From NCBI RefSeq assembly GCF_000024005.1, contig NC_013132.1:6194001-6258000 (forward strand): a stretch of 64,000 nucleotides of DNA, given 5' to 3'. Below the pieces are notes generated by a model. That model worked only from the letters and a program-made list of their open reading frames with translations, made no database searches and was not told where the DNA came from. Positions 44,083 through 52,825 of the stretch are shown piece after piece. Source of the stretch: Chitinophaga pinensis DSM 2588 (lineage in GTDB: Bacteria; Bacteroidota; Bacteroidia; Chitinophagales; Chitinophagaceae). Both the position numbers and the translations under genes were made by a program. Positions within the stretch are counted from its first letter, which is position 1. The number at the start of each line of letters is the position of its first letter.

Positions 44083-44643
44083 CAGCTTTCCCCCATCGCC
44101 CCGGCACAATTACAGCCATGGGCATAATTAACAACACCTTCCACTTGAAAGATATCTCCGTATTCAACATAATGAATCATGATAACTACACTTGTTTTAA
44201 GTACTAATCAGGCGGGTTAAAATATCAGGGTATTCTCTACAGGCACACTCATAGTACAGGGATCAGACCGCAAGTTACAAATAAATTGTATCCTGTGAAT
44301 AGACTTCAACAAATCGCAAACGACTCAATATCAGCCTATGTCCCCAGGCAGTCATCACCTCTAAGTACCAACTGTCCTATACTGTCCCATACCAATATTC
44401 AATTACAAATAAGTAGTATTACACTATTATACTAATCAAATAGTGTCATTATAACACCTATTTTATACTTTTATGACCTGATATCCATAAAAACGACAAC
44501 CATCGACGCTTCCATGTTATAGCACATACCTGTACAACGCGTTCATACACAATTGCTACAATTCCACGAGAATAGCCCGACCAGCCATACTATCATTGGC
44601 GGTTTCCACTGAGAACATTTCACGCATTTATAAAAAAACGTTT
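44083..44643. other. Long intergenic region upstream of the second SusC gene
   Basis: No gene is supported in these 561 bases. An inverted repeat ACACTATT (44421-44428) with AATAGTGT (44439-44446) lies about 200 bases before the SusC start, and TACTTTTA (44466-44473) follows it as a one-mismatch promoter box. Together they suggest a regulated promoter with a leader of about 165 bases. Confidence 0.35.
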
Positions 44644-47600
44644 ATGAAAACACTGACAATGCTGCTGTTGCTCATTTGCGCCTTCCATGCGCATATCTCA
44701 CTCGCAGCCATTCACTCCTCCGGCCCTCCCATCACCATCAGCGGGAAAATTACAAGCAGCGATGGTACACCCATCATCGGAGCTACCATACGTGTCAAAG
44801 GTTCATCCGCCGGCGCTACTACCAATGCCAATGGCGTATTTACACTGACCTCCGTTGCAGATAATGCGGTCCTTGTCATCTCCAGCATGGGTTACAACAC
44901 CATGGAATGCACACTCAAACCAACTGAAAAAGGCATTGCCGCGACGCCTGCAAAAGCAAGTGATGCAGCGAACATCCGGCTGACGGAAGGGCCGTCTCCT
45001 GTGCTGAATATCACCCTCACTGCATCCGTACAGGAATTGGGGGAAAGTGTAGTCATTGCCTATGGTACTGTTAAAAAACGCGACCTGACCGGCGCTGTTG
45101 TTTCAATCAAAGAAGCGGATATCACCGCTACGCCTGTTAACAATGCCATGGAAGCATTACAGGGTAAAGTAGCCGGCATGGATATCATGCGGGGATCAGG
45201 GGCCGTAGGTACCAACCCCAATATCCTTCTGCGTGGCAGCCGCTCCATTTATGGTGATAATAGTCCGCTGTTTATCATAGACGGTATACAAAGCAGCTAC
45301 GATCAGATCAACCCTTCTGACATCGCCTCTATCGATATCTTAAAAGATGCCTCTTCTACCGCCATCTACGGATCCGCCGGCTCCAATGGCGTAGTAATCA
45401 TCACCACGAAAAAAGGGAAGACGGGCAAATCTTCGGTGAACCTGGATGTATTCTATGGCCTCTCCGGTAGTCCGCACTTCTTTCACGGGATGACAGGGGA
45501 TGAATACACCAATTACCGTAAAGAATTATACCGTACCGCCAACGGAGAATATCCACAGGATATGTCTCAGATCTTCACCACCGAACCGGTGTTGGATGCC
45601 TACAACAAAGGGAAGTGGATTGACTGGGTAGGATTGATTACCGACAACACCGCCACGCAGCAGAAATATCACCTTTCCCTCTCTGATGGCACCGGAAAAA
45701 CAAAAGTCTACACCTCCTTTACCTATACAAAGGAAGAAGGTATTCTCAGCAATGAAAACCTCAACCGCTATGCATTACGTATGAACCTGGACCGCGACAT
45801 GGCCAGCTGGATGAAAGTCGGTACCAATATCAACCTCAACTACTCCATCCAGAATGCCAGGGGCAAAAACATCTTTACCAAATCATTATCGGCATTGCCA
45901 CTGGGTGATGCCTATGATGCCAATGGTAATATCAACCCGGTATTTGTACAGGGCGAAACCACACCGCTTGGCGATCAGCTGCCTAATCAGTATGCGGATA
46001 ACACACGCACCACCTTCGCATACATGAACGGCTACCTGGATATCAAGCCCTGGAAAGATCTCTCCTACCGTTCCGTATTAGGTGTCACGCTCAACAATTA
46101 TCGCAATGGTAAATACTGGGGCAGACAAGCCGTTTCTAACGTCGTAACCGGCTATGCAGCGCCGCTGGCTGCTATCTATAACGGATTCACTTACGGATAT
46201 ACCTGGGAGAATATCCTTACCTACAATAAAACGATCGCCACAGATCATCAGCTCACCGTCACCGGTGTCACCTCCTGGGCGAAGAACAGTGCTGATTACA
46301 ACAACTCACTAGGTCAGGGTCAGGAGCTGGATTACTACCAGTTTTACAACCTGGGCAATGGCACACAGAAAACAGGGAACGCCTCCTCCTACGAACAACG
46401 TCAACGTCTGTCCTTTGCCGGCAGGATCAACTATAGCTTCAGAGGCAAATACCTGCTGACGCTCACCAACAGATGGGACGGCGTATCGCATCTCGCCAAA
46501 GGGCATAAATGGAGCACCTTCCCCGCCGCTGTAGTCGCATGGCGTGTATCGGACGAAAGCTTCATGCAGGGTGCAGGCAACTGGATGGATGAACTAAAAC
46601 TCCGTGCAGGCTATGGCGTAACGGGTAACTCCGGTGGTATGTCCGCCTATTCCTCTCAGACGCAGGCCGCTACCTACCAGGCGATCTCCCTGGATGGTAA
46701 ACTCGTTCCTAACGTCCAGAACTTTGGTACCTACTCCAATCCCCTTATCAGCTGGGAAAGAAGTTACAATACCAACATCGGACTGGACCTCACCATATTA
46801 AAAGGCCGTATCACCCTGAATGCAGATTATTACAACACAGACACCAAAGGGCTCTTATTCAAACGCTCCCTGCCGGTCACTTCCGGTCTTACTGCATGGG
46901 CCTCTCCTTTACAGACCTGGCAGAACATCGGGCAAACCAACAACAAAGGTGTAGAAATCACACTCAGCACCCGTAACATTGTGAGACCTGCTTTTGAATG
47001 GAGTACCAATTTCTCCTTCACCAGTAATAAAGAAAAGATCGTATACCTGCCGGATGGCGACGTGATATCAGAAAAACTCTTCATCGGACAACCCATCAGT
47101 GCCCATTACGATTACAAATACCAGGGTATCTGGGCCACCGCCGATGAAGCTACCGCCACGCTTTACGGCGCTAAACCTGGTTTTGTGAAAGTAGCTACCA
47201 ATGAGAAATTTGATGCCAATGGCACAGGCGATAAAGGCGTACACCCCTACTCTATCAACGACCGGATGGTACTGGGTTCAACCGTGCCTAAATGGCTCCT
47301 GGGCGTCAATAACAATGTCACTTTCCGCAACTTCGATCTCAACGTATTCACCATGATGCGCTGGGGACAAATGATCAGCAGTAGCCTGCTGGGCTGGTAT
47401 TCTACAACGGATGACGGTCAGCCGGCCGGCATCAGTTACTGGACGCCCGAAAATCAATCCGCACGCTATCCGCGTCCCGGTATCAACAGCACTACGGGTA
47501 TAGAGTCACTTCGTTATGTAGACGGTTCTTTTATCAAGATCAAAACAATTACACTCGGCTACACCTTCCCTGCCCATCTGACGAAATACGCGCATATCAG

Positions 47601-47745
47601 CAAGGGCAGGATCTATGCAAGCGCCTACAACCCGCTGATCTTTACCAGGAATCGCGATCTGAAAGGGACAGATCCTGAAACAAATGGTTCTGATACCTTT
47701 CCGCTCTTCGCGACCTACGTATTTGGTATGAACATCACTTTTTAA
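44644..47745 (+). CDS. SusC/RagA family TonB-linked outer-membrane transporter
   Basis: The 1033-residue product starts MKTLTMLLLLICAFHAHISLA, a signal peptide, which supports ATG 44644 over the upstream ATG at 44596. A carboxypeptidase-regulatory-like domain follows (ITISGKITSSDGTPIIGATIRVKG), then the plug with SVVIAYGTVKKRDLTGAVVS and the barrel ending FGMNITF. An unusual stretch between the first two domains (about 85-115) is rich in Ala, Lys and Pro. It forms a pair with the SusD gene 11 bases downstream. With the GH20 and GH127 genes nearby it suggests uptake of an N-acetylhexosamine- or arabinose-containing glycan. Confidence 0.94.
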   Translation: MKTLTMLLLLICAFHAHISLAAIHSSGPPITISGKITSSDGTPIIGATIRVKGSSAGATTNANGVFTLTSVADNAVLVISSMGYNTMECTLKPTEKGIAATPAKASDAANIRLTEGPSPVLNITLTASVQELGESVVIAYGTVKKRDLTGAVVSIKEADITATPVNNAMEALQGKVAGMDIMRGSGAVGTNPNILLRGSRSIYGDNSPLFIIDGIQSSYDQINPSDIASIDILKDASSTAIYGSAGSNGVVIITTKKGKTGKSSVNLDVFYGLSGSPHFFHGMTGDEYTNYRKELYRTANGEYPQDMSQIFTTEPVLDAYNKGKWIDWVGLITDNTATQQKYHLSLSDGTGKTKVYTSFTYTKEEGILSNENLNRYALRMNLDRDMASWMKVGTNINLNYSIQNARGKNIFTKSLSALPLGDAYDANGNINPVFVQGETTPLGDQLPNQYADNTRTTFAYMNGYLDIKPWKDLSYRSVLGVTLNNYRNGKYWGRQAVSNVVTGYAAPLAAIYNGFTYGYTWENILTYNKTIATDHQLTVTGVTSWAKNSADYNNSLGQGQELDYYQFYNLGNGTQKTGNASSYEQRQRLSFAGRINYSFRGKYLLTLTNRWDGVSHLAKGHKWSTFPAAVVAWRVSDESFMQGAGNWMDELKLRAGYGVTGNSGGMSAYSSQTQAATYQAISLDGKLVPNVQNFGTYSNPLISWERSYNTNIGLDLTILKGRITLNADYYNTDTKGLLFKRSLPVTSGLTAWASPLQTWQNIGQTNNKGVEITLSTRNIVRPAFEWSTNFSFTSNKEKIVYLPDGDVISEKLFIGQPISAHYDYKYQGIWATADEATATLYGAKPGFVKVATNEKFDANGTGDKGVHPYSINDRMVLGSTVPKWLLGVNNNVTFRNFDLNVFTMMRWGQMISSSLLGWYSTTDDGQPAGISYWTPENQSARYPRPGINSTTGIESLRYVDGSFIKIKTITLGYTFPAHLTKYAHISKGRIYASAYNPLIFTRNRDLKGTDPETNGSDTFPLFATYVFGMNITF

Positions 47746-47756
47746 TCCTGGCAATC

Positions 47757-49565
47757 ATGAGAAAGAATATATTACCTGCTTTACTACTTAGTTTGCTGAC
47801 AGGCATCAGCGCCTGCTCACTGGAAGAAGTCAATCCGTCCGGATTCACCATTGAATCGGTCGCCGCTTCTTCTGTCGATGGCTACAGAAACCTTGTTAAT
47901 AATTGCTATTTCGGCATGGAACGCCAGTTATACGGCTATAACCAATGGATGATGTTCTGCGAAGCAGGCACCGATATCTGGACCTATCAGAAGAATGGCG
48001 TTTCCTGGTCGCAGTTCTTTAAATACAATGCCGGCGCCGCTTCCAATCTCACAGTCGGCAATGGTGTCTGGAACTCCTGTTACGATGGTATCGGTTCCTG
48101 TAATACCGCTATCAGATATGCAGCAATCGCGCCCTTCACAACCGAAGAAGAAAGAAACAAAGTAGTAGCAGAAGCCTATTTCCTCCGCGCCATGTATTAC
48201 TACAACCTGGTAGAGCAATTCGGCGGCGTTACCTTAACAACCGTTCCTGCAGCTACGGTTGATCTGCATCCTGTCAGAACCTCCGCACTCGATACCTATA
48301 AACAACTGATCATTCCTGACCTGGAATTTGCTGTTAAATGGTTACCTGTTGATAATGGCACTACCAAACCGTCTAAGAAGGCTGCCCTGGGTTTCCTGGC
48401 CCGTGCCTGCCTCCAGACAGTCGAATACGACGAGACTAGGGCAATGGCGTCTAAAGCACTGGAAACAGCTAAATTGCTGATCGATGATTGCGAAAGTGGT
48501 GGCAGTAAATACAACACCTACCTCTATCCCACCTTCGACGACGTATTTCTGGAAACCAATAACTACACAAACAAAGAGTCCTTGTGGTCACACCGTTTTG
48601 TCGTGGGAGGCGTCAGCAATAATGCCTGGAACATGAATATGAACAATGAACTGTTCTATTGTGTAGTCACCGACTTTGGCGCAATGCAACAGGTAGGGAC
48701 AGATTATACAACCTGGGGACATCGTTCCGGCGGACAATTCATGCCCAGCGCCTATCTCCTTGGCTTGTTTGTACAACCGGACGGCTCACTGGATCCCCGT
48801 TATCATAAATCCTTCCAGACCTCCTGGACGGTCAACAAGCCGACTTATAGCTGGACAGACGCTGCACTAAAAATATTTGACCGGAGTAATGATATCAGCA
48901 CGGGTACAACCCTCAATACAGGAGATCCCGGTATCGCATTCATCCATCCCAATGATCCGGACTATAGCGCCCGCGTAGCAACGAAGTTGTCGCAGCCCTA
49001 TCTCGTCGTTGACTATGCCGATGTATACGATGCCGGTACAAAATCCGTGAAGATGCAATATAACCGGGTAAACAGACCACTCGATGGCGGAGGTACCACT
49101 ACCACCAATCCCTTCTTCAGTTTCTACCCTTCACTCACCAAACATAACAGCAGCAACTACTACGTTAATAATCCAAACAACAACCGCTATGGTAATCTGA
49201 ATGCCACCTTTATAATGCGCATGTCGGAAGTCTACCTGATCGCGGCAGAAGCCGAATTGTATGCTGGCGGTGGGAATGCCCTGCAATACATCAACAGGAT
49301 CAGAACAAGGGCAGGCGCCGTTCCGCTGGGAAGTGTAAACATACAAGCCATCCTCGATGAAAGAGCACGGGAACTCTGCGGAGAATATGTACGTTTCTAT
49401 GATCTTAAACGTACGAAGAAGCTGAACAAAGCGTATCTCCTGTCAACAAATCCTGACGTCGGACAGTATTTCATCGACAATCAACATGAAGTACGTCCTA
49501 TTCCGTCTGCATTCCTGAATACTTTACAGGAAGGAGGCAGCTATTATCAGAACCCGAATTATTAA
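47757..49565 (+). CDS. SusD/RagB family outer-membrane lipoprotein
   Basis: The 602-residue protein starts MRKNILPALLLSLLTGISAC, a lipoprotein signal with Cys20. It has the SusD N-terminal helices (VDGYRNLVNNCYFGMERQLYG), the AYFLRAMYYYNLVEQFGGV repeat region and the C-terminal LCGEYVRFYDLKRTKKL and VRPIPSAFL segments. It is the surface lid partner of the SusC gene just upstream. A two-way terminator follows. Confidence 0.93.
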   Translation: MRKNILPALLLSLLTGISACSLEEVNPSGFTIESVAASSVDGYRNLVNNCYFGMERQLYGYNQWMMFCEAGTDIWTYQKNGVSWSQFFKYNAGAASNLTVGNGVWNSCYDGIGSCNTAIRYAAIAPFTTEEERNKVVAEAYFLRAMYYYNLVEQFGGVTLTTVPAATVDLHPVRTSALDTYKQLIIPDLEFAVKWLPVDNGTTKPSKKAALGFLARACLQTVEYDETRAMASKALETAKLLIDDCESGGSKYNTYLYPTFDDVFLETNNYTNKESLWSHRFVVGGVSNNAWNMNMNNELFYCVVTDFGAMQQVGTDYTTWGHRSGGQFMPSAYLLGLFVQPDGSLDPRYHKSFQTSWTVNKPTYSWTDAALKIFDRSNDISTGTTLNTGDPGIAFIHPNDPDYSARVATKLSQPYLVVDYADVYDAGTKSVKMQYNRVNRPLDGGGTTTTNPFFSFYPSLTKHNSSNYYVNNPNNNRYGNLNATFIMRMSEVYLIAAEAELYAGGGNALQYINRIRTRAGAVPLGSVNIQAILDERARELCGEYVRFYDLKRTKKLNKAYLLSTNPDVGQYFIDNQHEVRPIPSAFLNTLQEGGSYYQNPNY

Positions 49566-49569
49566 AATA

Positions 49570-49603
49570 AAAAAAGCGGTCACCTATGGCGACCGCTTTT
49601 TTA
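49570..49603. terminator. Bidirectional terminator between SusD and GH20 genes
   Basis: AAAAAGCGGTC pairs with GACCGCTTTTT around a short loop, with T-rich ends on both strands. It separates the convergent SusD and hexosaminidase genes. Confidence 0.9.
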
Positions 49604-49619
49604 CTATTATATAGCTCTT

Positions 49620-51938
49620 TTATTTTCTCTTGAACCAGCTATCCGGCACTGCCTGGATTTTACCACCATTCACCCTGTATTCGAGTTTCAACGTGTATCC
49701 GCCGCCACCTTCTACAAACTTCAGTTCAAACGGATGCAACCCTTTCTGCAAGGCTACCTGTCCGCTCTTCTGTACAGGCGCGTGCCAGCCGTCATTATCT
49801 ACTACTTTATCTCCTTCGATATAGAGGTTTGCACCATCGTCTGCTGTCAGGAAGAAGCTGTAAATCGCTGTTTCAGGCACTTCAATATACCCTACCAGTT
49901 TCGCACCAAAAGCTTTACCGCCTTTACCCATTCCTTCCGGAATGATCGCATTGCTGACATGAACGATGCTGTCTGCAGTATCAGGCAGTTTGGTGACGCC
50001 TTTATAGGAGCTACCAAAATACTGTACCTGTAAGCCGCTCTGTAAACCCTCCACATTCACCGGAGGGAAGAAAGACTGCTTACGGTAGTTCAGCGTATAA
50101 ATATCGCTGCTGCTGCCGGACGGACTGAAAGAAGCCAGTTTAATGGTACCCGGCCCCGGTACGATAAACGCTTCCGGTAATTCAGGTGAAGACATCGTCG
50201 GCGCGGTTCCATCCGTCGTATAACGGATACTGATATCCGGAGCCGGCTTTTGTAATTTCAATACCGTTTTACCTACCAGTACGTTATCATCCGTAAAACC
50301 ATCCAGGTCAGGCATACGGTAATGCACCTTCAGCTGATCCAGGCGCTTGTATTGTTGATGCAGACGCAACAGATAGTTATCGTAATCCTGACGATGTGTC
50401 CAGAGTACTTCTGCCAGTGCAGTCATACGAGGGAAGATCATAAAGTCGGCACGTTTTTCAGAAGGAATCCATTCCGTCCAGGTATTTGCCTGTGCACCGA
50501 TGATATGCGCTGCTTCATCTGCTGTCAGTCCTTTTGGTACCGGGTCGAAGTGATATACATTAGAGATGGAATTGCGGTCAGGAATACCATCGAAATACAA
50601 TGGATTACCTGGTGTCATAATCACCTTGTTCCCGTTTTTCGCTGCCTTTACAGGCGCATCAGGTACCCAGCTACGCCAGTACATAAGTATAGCGGTTTCA
50701 CTGATACCACCTTCCAGGATCTCATCCCAGCCGATCAGCTTTTTGCCTTTTGAATTGAAAAATTTCTCCATTCTCTTGACAAAATAGCTTTGCAGTTCTT
50801 CAACAGTCTTCAGGTTATTAGCCTTCATCACACCTTCACAAAGCGGAGATTTTGCCCAACTGCTTTTTTCTACTTCATCAGCGCCCAGGTGAACGTATTC
50901 AGAAGGGAATAAAGCGAAGATCTCTGAATAAACATTCTCTGCAAATTCAAAAGTCTTCTCATTACATGGGCAGATCGGTGTGGTAAATAATGGCCCCCAG
51001 GTAGAACCGCCTTCGCAGCTCAGATAAGGGTATGCTTTGATAGCCGCCATCATATGACCCGGCATATCGATCTCAGGGATCATATCGATGTGACGTGCCG
51101 CTGCATAGGCGATCACCTCTTTCATCTGTGCCTGGGTATAGAAACCGCCATACAACGTTTTGCCATTTTTCCGGATGATATGGGATTGATCAATCGCCAT
51201 ATCCGGATTGGTCTTCGCCTTTTCCATACATACAGAGTCCTGGTTATTAAATTCTCTCCAGGCGCCCTGTTCTGTCAGTAAAGGATATTTTTTAATCTCG
51301 ATACGCCAGCCCTGGTCATCCGTAAGATGAATATGAAACTTGTTCATTTTGTACAGGGCGAGCAGGTCGATGAACTTTTTCAGATAATCTACAGAGAAAA
51401 AATGTCTGGACACATCCAGGTGCATACCACGCCATCCGTATACAGGATGATCTGTGATCTTTACTGCAGGTATCGCCATCTTCGCCAGCTTTGCGTTTTT
51501 CACCCCTTCAATAGCGACAGGCATCAGCTGACGTAGCGTCTGCACCGCACGGAACATACCTGTCGGTGTTTTCGCGGCGATGGTCACCTGCTGTGGCGTT
51601 ACCGCTAATGTATAATCTTCTTCTCCTGCCAGCTGAGTGTCCTGTTTCAGCACGATGGTACCATTGCCTGCTTTTGCGGCAACAGGTAACGCCTGTCCGA
51701 GCCCCTGTCTGATCAGTGCCTGTAACTGAGCGGCTTCCTTGCTGAAAAATGTTTTGTCGGAAGGTAATACCAGTCTGGTCTTTGAAGTAATCACAAAGTC
51801 GCCTGCAGCGGGCACCAGTTGCTGAGGGTAAGGGACAATTGCATAACGTGCAGGGTCCGCCTCCTGCGCACGGGCTACAGATATACTCAGCAATACGCTG
51901 AATAAGACCGCACCCATAAGCCTGAATGGTTTAAACAT
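49620..51938 (-). CDS. Beta-N-acetylhexosaminidase, GH20, with PA14 domain
   Basis: The 772-residue product has a signal peptide ending VARAQ. A GH20 N-terminal domain spans about 30-155. The catalytic barrel (about 165-500) contains the acid pair D354/E355 in HLGADEVEKSSW and the landmark FHIHLTDDQGWRIEIKKYP. A chitobiase-like C-terminal domain (ISIRYTTDGTAP) and a PA14-like domain (about 640-765, LTADDGANLYIEGDKVVDNDGWH) end the protein. It removes terminal GlcNAc or GalNAc from glycans, probably in the periplasm or at the surface. ATG 51938 is chosen because the signal peptide starts there. The PA14 part may bind glycan. Confidence 0.93.
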   Translation of the reverse strand: MFKPFRLMGAVLFSVLLSISVARAQEADPARYAIVPYPQQLVPAAGDFVITSKTRLVLPSDKTFFSKEAAQLQALIRQGLGQALPVAAKAGNGTIVLKQDTQLAGEEDYTLAVTPQQVTIAAKTPTGMFRAVQTLRQLMPVAIEGVKNAKLAKMAIPAVKITDHPVYGWRGMHLDVSRHFFSVDYLKKFIDLLALYKMNKFHIHLTDDQGWRIEIKKYPLLTEQGAWREFNNQDSVCMEKAKTNPDMAIDQSHIIRKNGKTLYGGFYTQAQMKEVIAYAAARHIDMIPEIDMPGHMMAAIKAYPYLSCEGGSTWGPLFTTPICPCNEKTFEFAENVYSEIFALFPSEYVHLGADEVEKSSWAKSPLCEGVMKANNLKTVEELQSYFVKRMEKFFNSKGKKLIGWDEILEGGISETAILMYWRSWVPDAPVKAAKNGNKVIMTPGNPLYFDGIPDRNSISNVYHFDPVPKGLTADEAAHIIGAQANTWTEWIPSEKRADFMIFPRMTALAEVLWTHRQDYDNYLLRLHQQYKRLDQLKVHYRMPDLDGFTDDNVLVGKTVLKLQKPAPDISIRYTTDGTAPTMSSPELPEAFIVPGPGTIKLASFSPSGSSSDIYTLNYRKQSFFPPVNVEGLQSGLQVQYFGSSYKGVTKLPDTADSIVHVSNAIIPEGMGKGGKAFGAKLVGYIEVPETAIYSFFLTADDGANLYIEGDKVVDNDGWHAPVQKSGQVALQKGLHPFELKFVEGGGGYTLKLEYRVNGGKIQAVPDSWFKRK

Positions 51939-52013
51939 AATAGATTCTTTAAGCATGATAATGGAAGCAGGCAAAATACCAAGAATCTCAGCAGCAAACT
52001 AATGGCATATTGC

Positions 52014-52652
52014 TCATTCCTGCGGTAATATTGACGCTTCCGGTTGCCAGTTCTCTATTTTCAGCAGGCGGAAGAAGGTTTCTTCTTCTATTTCCCGCAC
52101 CCCTCCTGGAGGCAGGTCGCCCAGCTCCATATCTTCTATGGATACGCGGATCAGACGATCGCAATGGTGATGGATAGCCGAGGTCATCTTACGGACCTGG
52201 TGGAATTTTCCTTCTGTAAGAGTGATCAGCAGCCAGGAATGAGGCAGAAATTCCTTAACGGGGTGATGTTCGCGTGGCGCAATATAAGCGGGTTTCTCAA
52301 CGATCTCCGCTTCACAGGGCGTAGTGACCCAGTCTACACCTCCTTTGATCCGGATGGTAACGCCATTTCTTAACTTTTCAATCGTCTCCTGGGTGACAAT
52401 ATTTTTCACCATCACCAGGTAAGCTCTTTTATGGGGTTGTTCACTTTCAAAAAGCAGGCGGGTCACCCTTTTATTGGTCGTCAGCAGGAGTAACCCCTCT
52501 GAATTATTATCCAGCCTGCCCACGGCATGTGTACCTTCCGGAAAGTCAAAATCGAGGTCCCCCAGTAACCGGACCTTATCAGGGCTGATAAACTGGGAAA
52601 CCATATTATACGGTTTGTTAATAGCAAAATAACGATGTCCGCTTACACTCAT
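52014..52652 (-). CDS. Pseudouridine synthase, RluE/RsuA type
   Basis: The 212-residue product has the family's GRLDNNSEGLLLLT with catalytic D48, and the later KFHQVRKMTSAIHHHCDRLIRVSI. There is no S4 RNA-binding domain, as in E. coli RluE, which modifies 23S rRNA. ATG 52652 is preferred to the GTG at 52655. It is a stand-alone housekeeping-type gene between two glycoside hydrolase genes. Confidence 0.9.
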   Translation of the reverse strand: MSVSGHRYFAINKPYNMVSQFISPDKVRLLGDLDFDFPEGTHAVGRLDNNSEGLLLLTTNKRVTRLLFESEQPHKRAYLVMVKNIVTQETIEKLRNGVTIRIKGGVDWVTTPCEAEIVEKPAYIAPREHHPVKEFLPHSWLLITLTEGKFHQVRKMTSAIHHHCDRLIRVSIEDMELGDLPPGGVREIEEETFFRLLKIENWQPEASILPQE

Positions 52653-52763
52653 CACTTCGATACTTTCAATTTTTCAAGTTTCTTCCTTCAGCTGACGATT
52701 CTCCTCGTCCAGTCTGATGAGGTGCAAATTTCAGATAAAATCCGATTAATGCTGATTAATATA

Positions 52764-52798
52764 TTTCAAATGATGTCACACGACAATACATAACTTTA
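52764..52798 (+). promoter_or_regulatory. Candidate promoter of the GH127 gene
   Basis: TTTC (52764-52767), 23 bases, TAACTTTA (52791-52798). Each box has one mismatch to the Bacteroidota form. The start codon is 28 bases later. Confidence 0.35.
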
Positions 52799-52825
52799 GC
52801 CATTGCCAAAACTCATTCTCATTTT